From assembly GCA_963698565.1 (NCBI GenBank), contig CAVORH010000029.1, positions 1 through 64,000 on the forward strand: a DNA stretch of 64,000 nt, in the 5' to 3' direction. The DNA is from Sva-07 sp963698565 (GTDB taxonomy: Bacteria > Actinomycetota > Acidimicrobiia > Acidimicrobiales > Ilumatobacteraceae). Of this stretch, positions 30,996 to 42,151 are shown piece after piece. The notes under the pieces were generated by a model. That model worked only from the letters and a program-made list of their open reading frames with translations. It had not been told where the DNA came from and made no database searches. Numbering within the stretch: the first letter of the stretch is position 1; the number at the start of each line of letters is the position of its first letter. A program made the translations under genes and the position numbers.

Positions 30996-32144
30996 GTGGC
31001 CGAGACCTTCGACGTCGCCGAACCGCGCATGTTCCCGACGGCGTTGACGGTCGAGCGTGCGCTCGTCGTCGCCCGTTGGCTCACGTTGGTCTGGATGGTC
31101 GGCGTCGTCGTCGTGTCGTCGGAGCGCAACGCCATCGAGCACCCGCTGACCGCATGGCTCTGCATCGTGGCCGTCGCTGCCGCGTCGGCCTGGTCGACCT
31201 ACGCCGTCAACGCCCGACCCGAAGCGCTGCTGGCGACCGGATTCCTGGTCGTCGAGGCGACGCTGGCGATCGGCCTGAGCATCGTCGACGGGTGGGTGTT
31301 CGAGCCGGGCCACGTCTTCGAGGTGTCGCAGAGCCTGGCGACGCAGTACCCGCTCATCGCCGTCGTGTCGATCGGGCTCGCCCGCGGGCCGATCGTCGCG
31401 GGAGCCGTCGGCTTGACGATCGGCCCCGCCGAATGGCTCGGTGCCGTGCTCAACGAGTTCGATGCCTGGAGTGCGCGTCACGTGATCTCGATCGTCGCGA
31501 CATCGCTGTTCTACGCGGCGGCCGGCGCGGTGTTCGGCTGGCAGGCACAGCTGCTGCGCCGTGCCGAGGCAGACATCGCCGACCGTCGCGCCCGCGACGA
31601 CGTTGCGCGAGTGCTCCACGACACGGTCCTGCAGACGCTCGCCCTCGTCGAGCGACGGACCGCAGACTCCGATCCGGACCTCGCTCGCACCGCCCGCGAC
31701 GCCGACCGCGAACTGCGGCGGTTCATCTTCGGCGTGGCAGCCCGGTCGGACGAGACGCTCGAGCAGCTGGTGCGGACGGCGGTCGACCGGGCGGTGAGCC
31801 ACCACGGCACGTCGCAGGCGACGATCTCCGTCGGCGTCCTCGACAACGACCGCCACGCTCCTCCCGCAGTTCAGGACGCCGTGGCCGGCGCGATCGGCGA
31901 AGCGGTCGCCAACGCACTCGAGCACGCCGACGCCGCTCACGTCGTGGTGTTCGTCGACGTCGACGACGACGGCACGGTCTTCGCGTCGGTCCGCGACGAC
32001 GGCAACGGCTTCGACGTCGATGCTCACCGCAGCGGCCACGGCGTCGACGATTCGATCACCGGACGGATCCGCGACATCGGCGGCCGATCGGAGATCGTCA
32101 GTTCACCGGGTGCAGGCACCGAAGTGCGAGTGTGGTCGACATGA
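30996..32144 (+). CDS. Sensor histidine kinase, HisKA_3 (NarL-partner) type
   Basis: A 382-residue membrane sensor from GTG 30996 (an ATG at 31029 is also possible). About five to six N-terminal membrane helices are followed by the dimerisation/phosphoacceptor motif DDVARVLHDTVLQTLALVER, with the histidine in HDTVLQ, and a HATPase domain with EAVANALEHADA (N box) and VRDDGNGFD (G1 box), ending GAGTEVRVW. No sensory PAS or periplasmic domain is present, so the membrane part probably senses. It overlaps the response regulator start by 4 bases (ATGA) and is divergent from uvrA. Confidence 0.9.
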   Translation: MAETFDVAEPRMFPTALTVERALVVARWLTLVWMVGVVVVSSERNAIEHPLTAWLCIVAVAAASAWSTYAVNARPEALLATGFLVVEATLAIGLSIVDGWVFEPGHVFEVSQSLATQYPLIAVVSIGLARGPIVAGAVGLTIGPAEWLGAVLNEFDAWSARHVISIVATSLFYAAAGAVFGWQAQLLRRAEADIADRRARDDVARVLHDTVLQTLALVERRTADSDPDLARTARDADRELRRFIFGVAARSDETLEQLVRTAVDRAVSHHGTSQATISVGVLDNDRHAPPAVQDAVAGAIGEAVANALEHADAAHVVVFVDVDDDGTVFASVRDDGNGFDVDAHRSGHGVDDSITGRIRDIGGRSEIVSSPGAGTEVRVWST

Positions 32145-32764
32145 CGACGCCGATCCGGATCGTGCTCGCCGACGACCACGAGTTGATGCGCGCCGGGGTC
32201 CGGGGCGAGTTGGGACCGGACTTCGAGGTCGTCGGCGAGGCGGACGACGCCGAGGGAGCGATCGACGTGATCCGGGCTCGTCGTCCCGACTTGGTCGTCT
32301 CCGACCTGCACATGCCTCGCGGTGGTGGGCTGGCCGTCGTGGAAGCGTGCGCGACGATCTGCCCGATCGTGATCCTCACCGTGAGCGAGGCCGAGCGTGA
32401 CCTGCTCGACGCCGTCGCAGCGGGCGCAGCCGGCTACCTCGTCAAGACTGCGCCGATCGAGGAGATCCGTTCGGCGCTGGTCGCAGCAGCTGCGGGTGAG
32501 CCGGTGTTCTCCCCGTCGCTCGCCGCACTCGTGCTCGGCGAATTCCGGCGCCTCGCGAAGTCCGCGGACACCAACCCGCTCACCGAACGCGAGCGGCAGG
32601 TCCTCCAACTCGTCGCCCGCGGGCACACCTACAAGGAGATCGGCGCCGAGCTCGACATCTCGCCGAAGACCGCCGAGAACCACGTGCGCAACATCCTCGG
32701 CAAACTGCACCTGTCACGGCGGAGCGATCTGGTGCGCTACGCCGTGGAACACGGGCTCGACTGA
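32141..32764 (+). CDS. Response regulator, NarL/FixJ family
   Basis: A 207-residue two-component regulator. The receiver domain has the acidic pocket ADDHE, phosphoacceptor aspartate in LVVSDLHMP (about residue 54), T/S in ILTVSE and K in YLVKTA. The LuxR-type helix-turn-helix is LTERERQVLQLVARGHTYKEIGAELDISPKTAENHVRNILGK, present in full though quoted here only by its ends. ATG 32141 overlaps the kinase stop. Target genes are unknown. Its end overlaps the convergent small membrane gene by 28 bases. Confidence 0.93.
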   Translation: MTTPIRIVLADDHELMRAGVRGELGPDFEVVGEADDAEGAIDVIRARRPDLVVSDLHMPRGGGLAVVEACATICPIVILTVSEAERDLLDAVAAGAAGYLVKTAPIEEIRSALVAAAAGEPVFSPSLAALVLGEFRRLAKSADTNPLTERERQVLQLVARGHTYKEIGAELDISPKTAENHVRNILGKLHLSRRSDLVRYAVEHGLD

Positions 32765-33159
32765 CCCGCTCGGTACCGCTTCGTCACCGATCGCTGCCAG
32801 ATCGCGACCGGGACCGCGAAGACCGCGGCCAACCCCGCGAGCCAGGCGCCGACCTCGGAGACGCCCGTCGCAACCGCCCAGACCAGTGCGATCCCGACGA
32901 CCACGACCAGGACCCCCGCCGTGCGGCGCCTCGCCGGACCCCATCCACGACGCTCGAGGACGGCCGAGACTGCGGCAGCCCAGGCCAGCGCCACCACGGC
33001 GGCCACCAGCACGAGGGCAGCCAGGACCGCGAGCAACATGAGCACGAGCCCGGTGCAATCGGTCTCTTCGCAGATCGCTCCGGCGATCATCGTGGACCAC
33101 CCGATCGGTTCGTTCGTTCCATGCGGTCGATCATCGGGATCGGGACGATCCGCGTCCAT
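32737..33159 (-). CDS. Small integral membrane protein, function unknown
   Basis: A 140-residue protein with about three to four hydrophobic helices (LVLMLLAVLAALVLVAAVVA is the first) and a basic C-terminus. Two cysteines, CEETDC, lie just before the first helix. No family is recognised. The start could also be the ATG of MIAGAICEETD. It overlaps the response regulator end by 28 bases on the opposite strand, and its start faces a long hairpin and the large membrane gene. Confidence 0.5.
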   Translation of the reverse strand: MDADRPDPDDRPHGTNEPIGWSTMIAGAICEETDCTGLVLMLLAVLAALVLVAAVVALAWAAAVSAVLERRGWGPARRRTAGVLVVVVGIALVWAVATGVSEVGAWLAGLAAVFAVPVAIWQRSVTKRYRAGQSSPCSTA

Positions 33160-33164
33160 GAGGT

Positions 33165-33221
33165 CAATCCCCCATCGACGCCTGGGGGAACCCGGGAGCC
33201 CCAGGCCGTCGTAGGGGATTG
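33165..33221. promoter_or_regulatory. Long imperfect hairpin between divergent membrane-protein genes
   Basis: CAATCCCC and GGGGATTG form the base, CCTGGGG and CCCCAGG the upper stem, with imperfectly paired CATCGACG / CCGTCGTA between them and an 11-base loop. The whole structure spans 57 bases, directly between the start codons of the two divergent genes. It could be a shared regulatory structure in either leader or a bidirectional insulator. Confidence 0.5.
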
Positions 33222-33263
33222 CCCCGATGGTGCCCGATCCCGTCGATCTTCAGGATCGGTCTC

Positions 33264-35810
33264 ATGGACGACGCACCGCTTCCCCCGCCCCTTTCCCCAC
33301 CCACGTGGCCCGCTCCCCCTCCCGGACCATCGCCGACCGGTTGCTCCCCCGAACCCGATCGATCCGCACGCTCGTGGCGGCCACCGCCGCTGAGTGCAGC
33401 CGGCTGGCTGGCGACCGTGGGCGCGTCGCTGCTGCTCGTGGCGTCGATCATCGTCGTCGCCGGCAACTGGCAGTCGATCGACCCCGAGGTCCGCTTCGCC
33501 GGTCTGGTCTCGGCGCTCGTCGCCGTCTACTTCGCGGCCGAGGCCGGGCGTCGTCGCCTCCCGTCGACGTCACGGGCACTCGCGACACTGGCTGCCGCGC
33601 TGACTGCGCCGGTCGGCATCGCCGCGGCCGCGACACTCGGCGAGCCCTGGCCGATCTGCACGCTCGTCGGAGGCGTCGCCGCCCTCGTCGCCACCGAGCT
33701 GCAGTCGCGCCGTTGGGACATCCCCGTGCTGAAGGCATCGACCGTCGTCGCGTTCGGGCTCGCCGCAGTCGGTGCGTCCGCGCTCACGTCGGTCCCGGTG
33801 ACGATCATCGTCGCCGGTGGTGCCGTCGCGGCCCTGCTCCTCGGCTCGACCCGGCGCACCGTGGCCCTGTCGGTGGCCGTGGGCCTCGGCCCGTTCGCCG
33901 TCTGGTCGGCAGCGATCGGCTTCGGTCCGGGCACGATGGCGCGGCTGGGCTTGACCGGCGCCGACGTCGTCTGGTCGGCGCCGGTGTCGTGCGCTCTCGC
34001 CGCGGCTGTGCTGGCGGTCGTCGCCACCCGTCGGGCCAACCTCCCGCTGGCGGTCGTCGCGTTGGCGACCCTCGCCTCCGGGGTGTTGACCTCGCTCGTC
34101 GTGAGCGACCCCGGCCCGCACGTCTGGTGGTCGATTCCCGCAATTCTGTTGCTCGCCGCCGAGGCCGCCGGTGCCACGTCGACCGACTCGATCTGGCGTC
34201 GCATCGCGCGCCGGTCGGCGCCGGTCGTCGCCGTCGGCGTCGGCACCACCGCGCTCCTCGTGCCGTATGGCGTCCTGTGGACACGCTGGCTGTTCGGCGC
34301 CGGCCTCGACGATGCCGGCTCGGCGGTCCCAGCTGCACTGACCTGTCTCGGGCTGATCGCCGCCGCGATCGGGTCGGCCCGACGAGTCGCCGACGACCGG
34401 TGGCGCACGGCGGCGTTGCTGGCGGCCGCCGCCGCGGGGTTCAGCGCTCTCGTCGTCGGCGGTGCGCCGCTCGCAATCGCGTCGCTCGCAGCGGTCGTGG
34501 CGTGGGCGGCGATCAGTGTCGCGACCCCCTGGCGGTCGTGGGATCTCGCCACGGCCACCGTCGCATCGTGGGTGGTGCTCGCGGAACTCGTCGACACGAC
34601 GCTTCCGGGCTGGGCTCGGCTGGTGATCGTCGTCGCCACCGGCGTCGCCTGGGCGATCAGCGTGTCGACGGTGCGCCGCAACGACGAAGGCTTCCGATTG
34701 ATCCTCGGGACGAGCCTCATCGCCGTCGCGGCGGCCCTCGTGGTCACCGACGGAGCGCTGGAGGTCGGAACGCTCGTCTTCGCTGCGCTGATCGCGTTGG
34801 GCGCCTCGCTGGAGCCCGACCGGTCGCGGTGGCCGCTCGCGACGGCGAGCATCGTCGGCCTGCTGACCGTCGACGATGCACCGACCGAGTGGACGACCGT
34901 GGCGCTGTTCGCGCTGATCGCCGTGGCGTTCGCCGGATCGAGTCGGAGCCTCACGAACGTCCGGACGCACGTTGCGGCGGCACTCTGCACGGTCACCGGT
35001 GCCCTGGCCCTCGCCACCGCGGGCATCGACCCCGGAACGGCGACGATGGCCGGCGTCGCTGTCGGAGCTGCGCTCAGCGGGATCGCGCTGCTCGACCGCC
35101 GATTCCTTCCGCTCCTGACCGCCGGCGCAACCGCGACGTCACTCGCCGTGCTGTCGGGTGCTGCAGCCAGCCCCGTGTTCATGTCGATCGCGGTGACGAT
35201 GCTCGGTGCGCAGCTCGCGCTCGCCGGGGCGACGTGGCGCGGACCGGCCGCCGCGCTTCCCGGTTCGGTCGTCTCGGTGATCGGGCTGGTGAGCATGTGG
35301 TGGACCACCGGCACGAACGACTGGGCCATCGCGGCGATCGCGCCGTACGGAGCGACGGGCGTCGACCTCGCCGTCGGCGTGCTCGCCGCGGCACTGTTGA
35401 CCGCCGGCTGGGGCGTCCGTCGAGCGCAGCCGGTGACCAGCTGGCTCGCCTTCGGGCCGGGGCTCGCGCTCGTCGGCACGTGGTTGCTGGCCTCGCAACT
35501 CGAACCGGGCACCGACTGGGCGACCCTCGCAGCGCTCGCCATCGGCGTCGTGTCGATCGGCGTCGGGGGCTGGCGTCGTCTCGGCGCGCCGCTCGTGGCC
35601 GGAACGGTGATGATCGCCGGGACCGTGCTGCTGTCCGCCGGTGCTCGCCTCGCCGCCGCCCCCACCTGGACGTGGATCGCGTTCGGTGGCACCGGGCTGT
35701 TGGTGCTCGCGGCCGTCATCGAGCGCTCCGAGCATCCCCTGCTCCCGATCGGTCGCCGGGCCGACGAGCAGACGTCGCTGGTCGAACAGTTCTGCAGGAA
35801 CTTTCGCTGA
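33264..35810 (+). CDS. Large polytopic membrane protein, function unknown (DUF2157/SCO7613-like)
   Basis: An 848-residue protein. A Pro-rich cytoplasmic N-terminus (residues 1-45) is followed by an almost unbroken series of about 24 or more short hydrophobic helices rich in alanine, valine and leucine, with no large soluble domain. The first segment, AGWLATVGASLLLVASIIVVAGNWQSI, resembles DUF2157 and related actinobacterial multispan proteins. No transport or catalytic motif is seen. ATG 33264 is preceded by AGGA at suitable spacing and fits better than an upstream ATG at 33219. Confidence 0.6.
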   Translation: MDDAPLPPPLSPPTWPAPPPGPSPTGCSPEPDRSARSWRPPPLSAAGWLATVGASLLLVASIIVVAGNWQSIDPEVRFAGLVSALVAVYFAAEAGRRRLPSTSRALATLAAALTAPVGIAAAATLGEPWPICTLVGGVAALVATELQSRRWDIPVLKASTVVAFGLAAVGASALTSVPVTIIVAGGAVAALLLGSTRRTVALSVAVGLGPFAVWSAAIGFGPGTMARLGLTGADVVWSAPVSCALAAAVLAVVATRRANLPLAVVALATLASGVLTSLVVSDPGPHVWWSIPAILLLAAEAAGATSTDSIWRRIARRSAPVVAVGVGTTALLVPYGVLWTRWLFGAGLDDAGSAVPAALTCLGLIAAAIGSARRVADDRWRTAALLAAAAAGFSALVVGGAPLAIASLAAVVAWAAISVATPWRSWDLATATVASWVVLAELVDTTLPGWARLVIVVATGVAWAISVSTVRRNDEGFRLILGTSLIAVAAALVVTDGALEVGTLVFAALIALGASLEPDRSRWPLATASIVGLLTVDDAPTEWTTVALFALIAVAFAGSSRSLTNVRTHVAAALCTVTGALALATAGIDPGTATMAGVAVGAALSGIALLDRRFLPLLTAGATATSLAVLSGAAASPVFMSIAVTMLGAQLALAGATWRGPAAALPGSVVSVIGLVSMWWTTGTNDWAIAAIAPYGATGVDLAVGVLAAALLTAGWGVRRAQPVTSWLAFGPGLALVGTWLLASQLEPGTDWATLAALAIGVVSIGVGGWRRLGAPLVAGTVMIAGTVLLSAGARLAAAPTWTWIAFGGTGLLVLAAVIERSEHPLLPIGRRADEQTSLVEQFCRNFR

Positions 35811-35825
35811 GCGGAGAACGGCCTC

Positions 35826-37637
35826 TCAGCCGGAGCGCCGCTCGCCACGACGCAGCGACGGGCGCCGCCGGGCGTGCGGGAACTCCTCCGAGAAACGCGC
35901 CTCGGCGACATCGGTCCCCACCAGCACCAGTTCGCCGGTCGACGGCAACGGCACGTCGGGATCGGGGTTGCCCACGAGCACACCGTCGCGCTCGACCGCC
36001 ACCACGTTGCACGACGTCCGACGGTGCACGTGCGCAGCGGCGAGCGTCGTGCCGGCAAGCTCCTTGGGGATCGGCGTGCGGAACACGTTGAGCCCCTGGG
36101 CGACCAACACCGTCTCGTCGCCGCGCAGGTGGTTCCAGATCGCCGCCGACCCGGTGCCCGCGTACGACAGGACGGCGTCGGCACCCGCTCGATACAGCGT
36201 CGACACGTTCCGGTCGAGCTTCGAACGCGACACGATGCGGGCATCGGGCCGCAGCCCCCGGCAGTAGCGCGTGAGATAGACGTTCACGTTGTCGTCGTGC
36301 GTGGTGATCAGGATCGCTCCGGCGTCGCCGATGCCGGCCGCCTCGAGCACCGAACGGTCCGCAGCGTCGCCGATCACGTAGTTCGCCCCCTCGCGCCGGC
36401 GCTCGGGGAGCTGTTCGACGATGACGAACTCGATCCCCTCCTCCGCGAAGGCGGCCCCGACCGCTCGACCGACCCGTCCCCCACCGATGATCACCGCACG
36501 GTTGGGCGCCGTCGAGTTCGACGAGTAGCAGGCGTCGTACGCCGCGAGCTGGTCGGCGGTACCGGCGAGGATCAGCATCGAGGACTCGGTGAGCACGGTC
36601 TCGGCCGTGGCGATCGAGAAGTCGCCGCGACGCCACACCCCGATGATGCTCACCCCGAGCCGCTTGCGCAGTTGCGCTTCGGCCAGCGTCTTGCCCAACA
36701 GATCGGTGCCCATCGGGCTCGCCTCGGCGATCTGCAGCCCGGCGAACTCGCCGATCACGTGGCTGTGACCCGACAGACCGAACGTGCGAGCCGCCATCGC
36801 CGATCCGAGGATCTCGCCGAGCTGCACGATGTGGTCGGCGCCGGCGATCTCGAGGATGTCGACCGAGGCCGGCGAGTTGGCACTGGCCACGATCTCGACC
36901 TCTGGGGCGATCTCACGCACCGTGAAGGCGATGTTGGTGTTGATCTGATCCGACTGCGTGGCGATCACGAGTGCCGCCTGGTCGACACGCGCGTTGCGGT
37001 AGGTGGCCGGGTCGTCGAGTGCGCCGACCATCACGTTGCGGCCCTCGTCGTGGATCAGGCCGGCCTCGCCGACGTCGTCGACGATCAGCACGTAGGGCAC
37101 CTCGGCCTGGTCGGCACGCTCGATGATCGCCGCTTCGACCGGGCCGAGCTGGGTGAGCAGCAGGTGGCCCGACGTCGACGCCGGCAGGGTCCGCGGCGCC
37201 CGGCGTCGCTCGCGCTCGGTCATCCAGGGCATGAACACGAACTGGATGAAGACGAACGGGAGCATCACCAGCAGGAAGGTCGATCCGGCGAGCAGCACGA
37301 CGACCGAGAAGATGCGGCCGGCGTCGGACTCGAACGTGATGTCGCCGAACCCCAGCGTGGTCATCGTGGTGAGGGTCCAGTACACGCTGGTCGGCCACGA
37401 GTACTGCCGGTCCTCGTACTCCATCAGCGTGTGGAAGACCGTGCTGAACACCGCCACCATCACGACGAACACCGCGGCCAGCGCGACGAACGTCTTCTGC
37501 CGACGGCGCCGTTCGGCCTGCTCCGCGGCGCGCTGGGCTCGCTCGTAGTGCTGCAGCGACCGGCCGCGGTCGTCGGGCTCCCCGACGCGTACCCGCTGGG
37601 TGACCTGGGCGATCGTGGCCCCCAACGACTTCAGCAC
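35826..37637 (-). CDS. Two-helix potassium channel with TrkA/RCK domains
   Basis: A 603-residue ion-channel protein from GTG 37637. The N-terminal half has two membrane helices around the pore and selectivity filter TLTTMTTLGFGD (GFGD variant of GYGD). It is followed by two tandem Rossmann-type TrkA-N domains: the first near GHLLLTQLGPVEAAII, degenerate in its glycine motif, and the second with RAVIIGGGRVGRAVGAAF, an intact GxGxxG NAD/ligand site. TrkA-C-like segments surround MGTDLLGKTLAEAQLRKRLG and the C-terminus. It probably controls K+ flux. It lies downstream of uvrB and a small membrane protein on the same strand. Confidence 0.88.
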   Translation of the reverse strand: MLKSLGATIAQVTQRVRVGEPDDRGRSLQHYERAQRAAEQAERRRRQKTFVALAAVFVVMVAVFSTVFHTLMEYEDRQYSWPTSVYWTLTTMTTLGFGDITFESDAGRIFSVVVLLAGSTFLLVMLPFVFIQFVFMPWMTERERRRAPRTLPASTSGHLLLTQLGPVEAAIIERADQAEVPYVLIVDDVGEAGLIHDEGRNVMVGALDDPATYRNARVDQAALVIATQSDQINTNIAFTVREIAPEVEIVASANSPASVDILEIAGADHIVQLGEILGSAMAARTFGLSGHSHVIGEFAGLQIAEASPMGTDLLGKTLAEAQLRKRLGVSIIGVWRRGDFSIATAETVLTESSMLILAGTADQLAAYDACYSSNSTAPNRAVIIGGGRVGRAVGAAFAEEGIEFVIVEQLPERRREGANYVIGDAADRSVLEAAGIGDAGAILITTHDDNVNVYLTRYCRGLRPDARIVSRSKLDRNVSTLYRAGADAVLSYAGTGSAAIWNHLRGDETVLVAQGLNVFRTPIPKELAGTTLAAAHVHRRTSCNVVAVERDGVLVGNPDPDVPLPSTGELVLVGTDVAEARFSEEFPHARRRPSLRRGERRSG

Positions 37638-37767
37638 GCTCGCCTCACCGCGACGATGATGGCACGCCGCCGGCTCGCCGGCTGCCCCGGCCTCGCACGT
37701 TCGGTGGGCGTCGGCAGTGGAGGGCGATCGTGGTCGCTCGACCGGAACGATCGAGCGGATACCGACC

Positions 37768-37971
37768 TCAGAGCGTGAGAACGAGCAGGCCGAACACGGC
37801 AAGGATCCCGATCAGACCGATCGCGATCATCTTGCCGGTCGAGCCGAATTCGACCGCCTTGTGGGTCTCGTGCTCCCACTGCTCGTTGGCCGGCGAACCG
37901 ACCTTCGGGAGGTGCTTGGGCTTCTCGTGGCCCTTGCGAGGCTTGCTGCTGCTGCTTCCCACGGCGGGCAC
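37768..37971 (-). CDS. Small single-span membrane protein, function unknown
   Basis: A 67-residue protein starting at GTG 37971, one base beyond the uvrB stop codon, so translation is probably coupled. It has a basic N-terminus (KPRKGHEKPKHLPKVGSP), a conserved-looking middle (NEQWEHETHKAVEFGSTGKM) and one C-terminal helix (IAIGLIGILAVFGLLVLTL). A tail-anchored topology with the N-terminus inside fits. No family is recognised, but the position and composition support a real gene. Confidence 0.6.
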   Translation of the reverse strand: MPAVGSSSSKPRKGHEKPKHLPKVGSPANEQWEHETHKAVEFGSTGKMIAIGLIGILAVFGLLVLTL

Positions 37972-37972
37972 G

Positions 37973-40090
<2,118 letters not shown>

Positions 40091-40108
40091 CACGGCATGT
40101 TACCGAAG

Positions 40109-40120
40109 GAACACCTGTTC
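40109..40120. promoter_or_regulatory. SOS box (LexA site) between uvrB and the UvrD-like gene
   Basis: GAACACCTGTTC is a perfect GAAC-N4-GTTC palindrome in the 127-base divergent intergenic region. It is close to uvrB and 97 bases from the helicase start, so LexA could control either or both. Confidence 0.8.
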
Positions 40121-40140
40121 GCCAGCCCGAACACCCGCGA

Positions 40141-40182
40141 GCGATGAGCGAATCAACCGGATACGGGGCGTTCGCTCATCGC
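40141..40182. repeat. 42-base palindromic element, copy 9
   Basis: Perfect outer arms GCGATGAGCGA and TCGCTCATCGC, inner CAACCGGATACGGGGCG. It is the only copy between divergent start codons (uvrB and the UvrD-like helicase) and one of two that are not paired. Confidence 0.9.
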
Positions 40183-40217
40183 GGGACGGGGGAGGGCGGA
40201 ACTCGTACAGTTGCGGG

Positions 40218-42125
40218 GTGGACGTGGATGCCCTGATCGCCGACCTCGACGCGGATCAGCGTGCGGCGGTCACGACCGAGTCGCAGCTCGTCGCGGTGAT
40301 CGCCGGCGCCGGCTCGGGCAAGACCCGGGTGCTGACCCGTCGGATCGCCTACCGCATCGCCATCGGAACCGCGGACGCCCGACACACCCTCGCGCTCACC
40401 TTCACCCGCGAAGCCGCCGGCGAGATGCGGCGGCGGCTGCACCGCCTCGGGCTGCGCGACCACGTGGAAGCCGGCACGTTCCACTCGGTGATGCTCGGCA
40501 TCCTCAAGCAGCGGTGGGCCGACACCGAACAGCGTCCGCTCACCGTGGTGTCCGACCGCCGCCGCCTGCTCAGCGACTCGATCGACGCCGGCGATCGACG
40601 ACAGCTCGCCGCGTTCCTCGCCGAGATCGACTGGGCATCGGCACGAGGGATCGACGCCGGGTCCTACCCGTCCGCAGCTCGCCGGGCCCAGCGACGCCCA
40701 TCGCCGGGCATCGACCGGTGCGCCGAGGCCTACACGGCATTCCAGACGCTCAAGCGGCGGCGCGGCGTGATCGACTTCGACGACGTGCTCGCCCACACCG
40801 TTCGCGACCTGCGCCGCGACGGCGAGTTCGCCGACACGGTCCGCTGGCGGTTCCGGCACCTCCTCGTCGACGAGGCCCAGGACCTCAACCCGCTCCAGCA
40901 CGCGCTGGTCGATCTCCTGCGGGCCGGACGGGACGACATCTTCCTCGTCGGCGATCCGTCGCAGGCGGTGTACGGCTTCAACGGGGCGGATCCGAGCCTG
41001 CTCGTCGACGTCGAGACGCGCTTTCCGGGCGTCGAGATCATCCGACTTCCGGTGAACCACCGCAGCACACCACAGATCGTCGCCGCCGGCGTCCACGTCC
41101 TCGCCACCAGCGGCCAACCGAGCGGGCTCGTGTCGAACCGCGCCGATGGACCGCTGGTCGAGCAACTGGTCGCCGACGACGAACTCGACGAGGCGAAGCG
41201 GGCAGCACACTTCGTCCTGCGGTGCGATCCCAACCTCGTGCGCACCGGCGAGATCGCCGTCCTCGCCCGCACCAACGCGCAGCTCCCCGGCTTCGCGGAG
41301 GCGCTCGAACGGGTCGGCATCGCCGTTCGTCGATCGGCCACCGCGTCGGGATCCCCGCTCCAGGTGGCCGTCCGCCAGGCGGCAGCGCTGGGGTCACCTT
41401 CACGACTACGGGGGTGGGCGCACGACATCCTCGAGGCTCCGGAGGAGACGAGCAGCCCCGATGTCTCCACCGGCTCCCCTGACCGGACCGGCGACGTCGA
41501 ACCGGAGCGACGCGTCGCTGCAGCAGTGCTCGACTTCCTCCGCGAACAGCCACGCGGCGACGGCGCCACCTTCAGGGCCTGGGTGGCGACCACCAACCCG
41601 TTCGACGATGCCTCCACCGACGGTGTCGACGTCCTCACCTTCCACGGCGCGAAGGGTCGCGAGTGGCACACGGTGATCGTCACCGGAGTGGAGAGCAGTC
41701 TCGTCCCGCACAAGTCGGCGACCACCGCCGAGGCACGCGCGGAGGAGGCCCGGCTGCTCTACGTCGCGTTCACCCGCGCCACCGATCACCTGCTCGTCAG
41801 CCGTGCCGCCCGGCGAGGCGGATACGCCCGCACCATCAGCCCGTTCATCGACGACATCGATCTCGACGACAAGCCGCCCGCTCCCCCGCCGCGCCGTGTT
41901 CGGGCCCGCACCGATCCACTGATCCAGTCGCTGCGCGCCTGGCGCGACGACGCCGCCCGCCGGGCCGACATCCTCCCGGTCCAGCTCTGCAGCGACCGAG
42001 ACCTCAAGGCGATCGCAGCAGCCAAGCCCACCACGGTCGACGAACTCGTCGAGGCCACGTCGTTCGGCCTGATGACCGCCGAGAAGCTCGCACCGCAGAT
42101 CGTCGAGATCGTCCGCTCGGCCTGA
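40218..42125 (+). CDS. UvrD/Rep-family superfamily 1 DNA helicase with C-terminal HRDC-like domain
   Basis: A 635-residue helicase from GTG 40218. Motif I is AGAGSGKTRVLTRRIAYRIA, motif Ia TFTREAAGEMRRR, motif II VDEAQDLN, motif III GDPSQAVYGFNGAD, motif IV NHRSTPQIV, motif V VLTFHGAKGREWHTVIV, motif VI LLYVAFTRATDHL. The last 70 residues resemble an HRDC domain (DRDLKAIAAAKPTTVDELVE, then FGLMTAEKLAPQIVEIV). It is smaller than E. coli UvrD and resembles the actinobacterial UvrD2 group, which carries a C-terminal HRDC domain. It is divergent from uvrB, sharing a region with an SOS box. Confidence 0.92.
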   Translation: MDVDALIADLDADQRAAVTTESQLVAVIAGAGSGKTRVLTRRIAYRIAIGTADARHTLALTFTREAAGEMRRRLHRLGLRDHVEAGTFHSVMLGILKQRWADTEQRPLTVVSDRRRLLSDSIDAGDRRQLAAFLAEIDWASARGIDAGSYPSAARRAQRRPSPGIDRCAEAYTAFQTLKRRRGVIDFDDVLAHTVRDLRRDGEFADTVRWRFRHLLVDEAQDLNPLQHALVDLLRAGRDDIFLVGDPSQAVYGFNGADPSLLVDVETRFPGVEIIRLPVNHRSTPQIVAAGVHVLATSGQPSGLVSNRADGPLVEQLVADDELDEAKRAAHFVLRCDPNLVRTGEIAVLARTNAQLPGFAEALERVGIAVRRSATASGSPLQVAVRQAAALGSPSRLRGWAHDILEAPEETSSPDVSTGSPDRTGDVEPERRVAAAVLDFLREQPRGDGATFRAWVATTNPFDDASTDGVDVLTFHGAKGREWHTVIVTGVESSLVPHKSATTAEARAEEARLLYVAFTRATDHLLVSRAARRGGYARTISPFIDDIDLDDKPPAPPPRRVRARTDPLIQSLRAWRDDAARRADILPVQLCSDRDLKAIAAAKPTTVDELVEATSFGLMTAEKLAPQIVEIVRSA

Positions 42126-42151
42126 CGGCGGCGCGTTCGCAGGGCCGGGAT

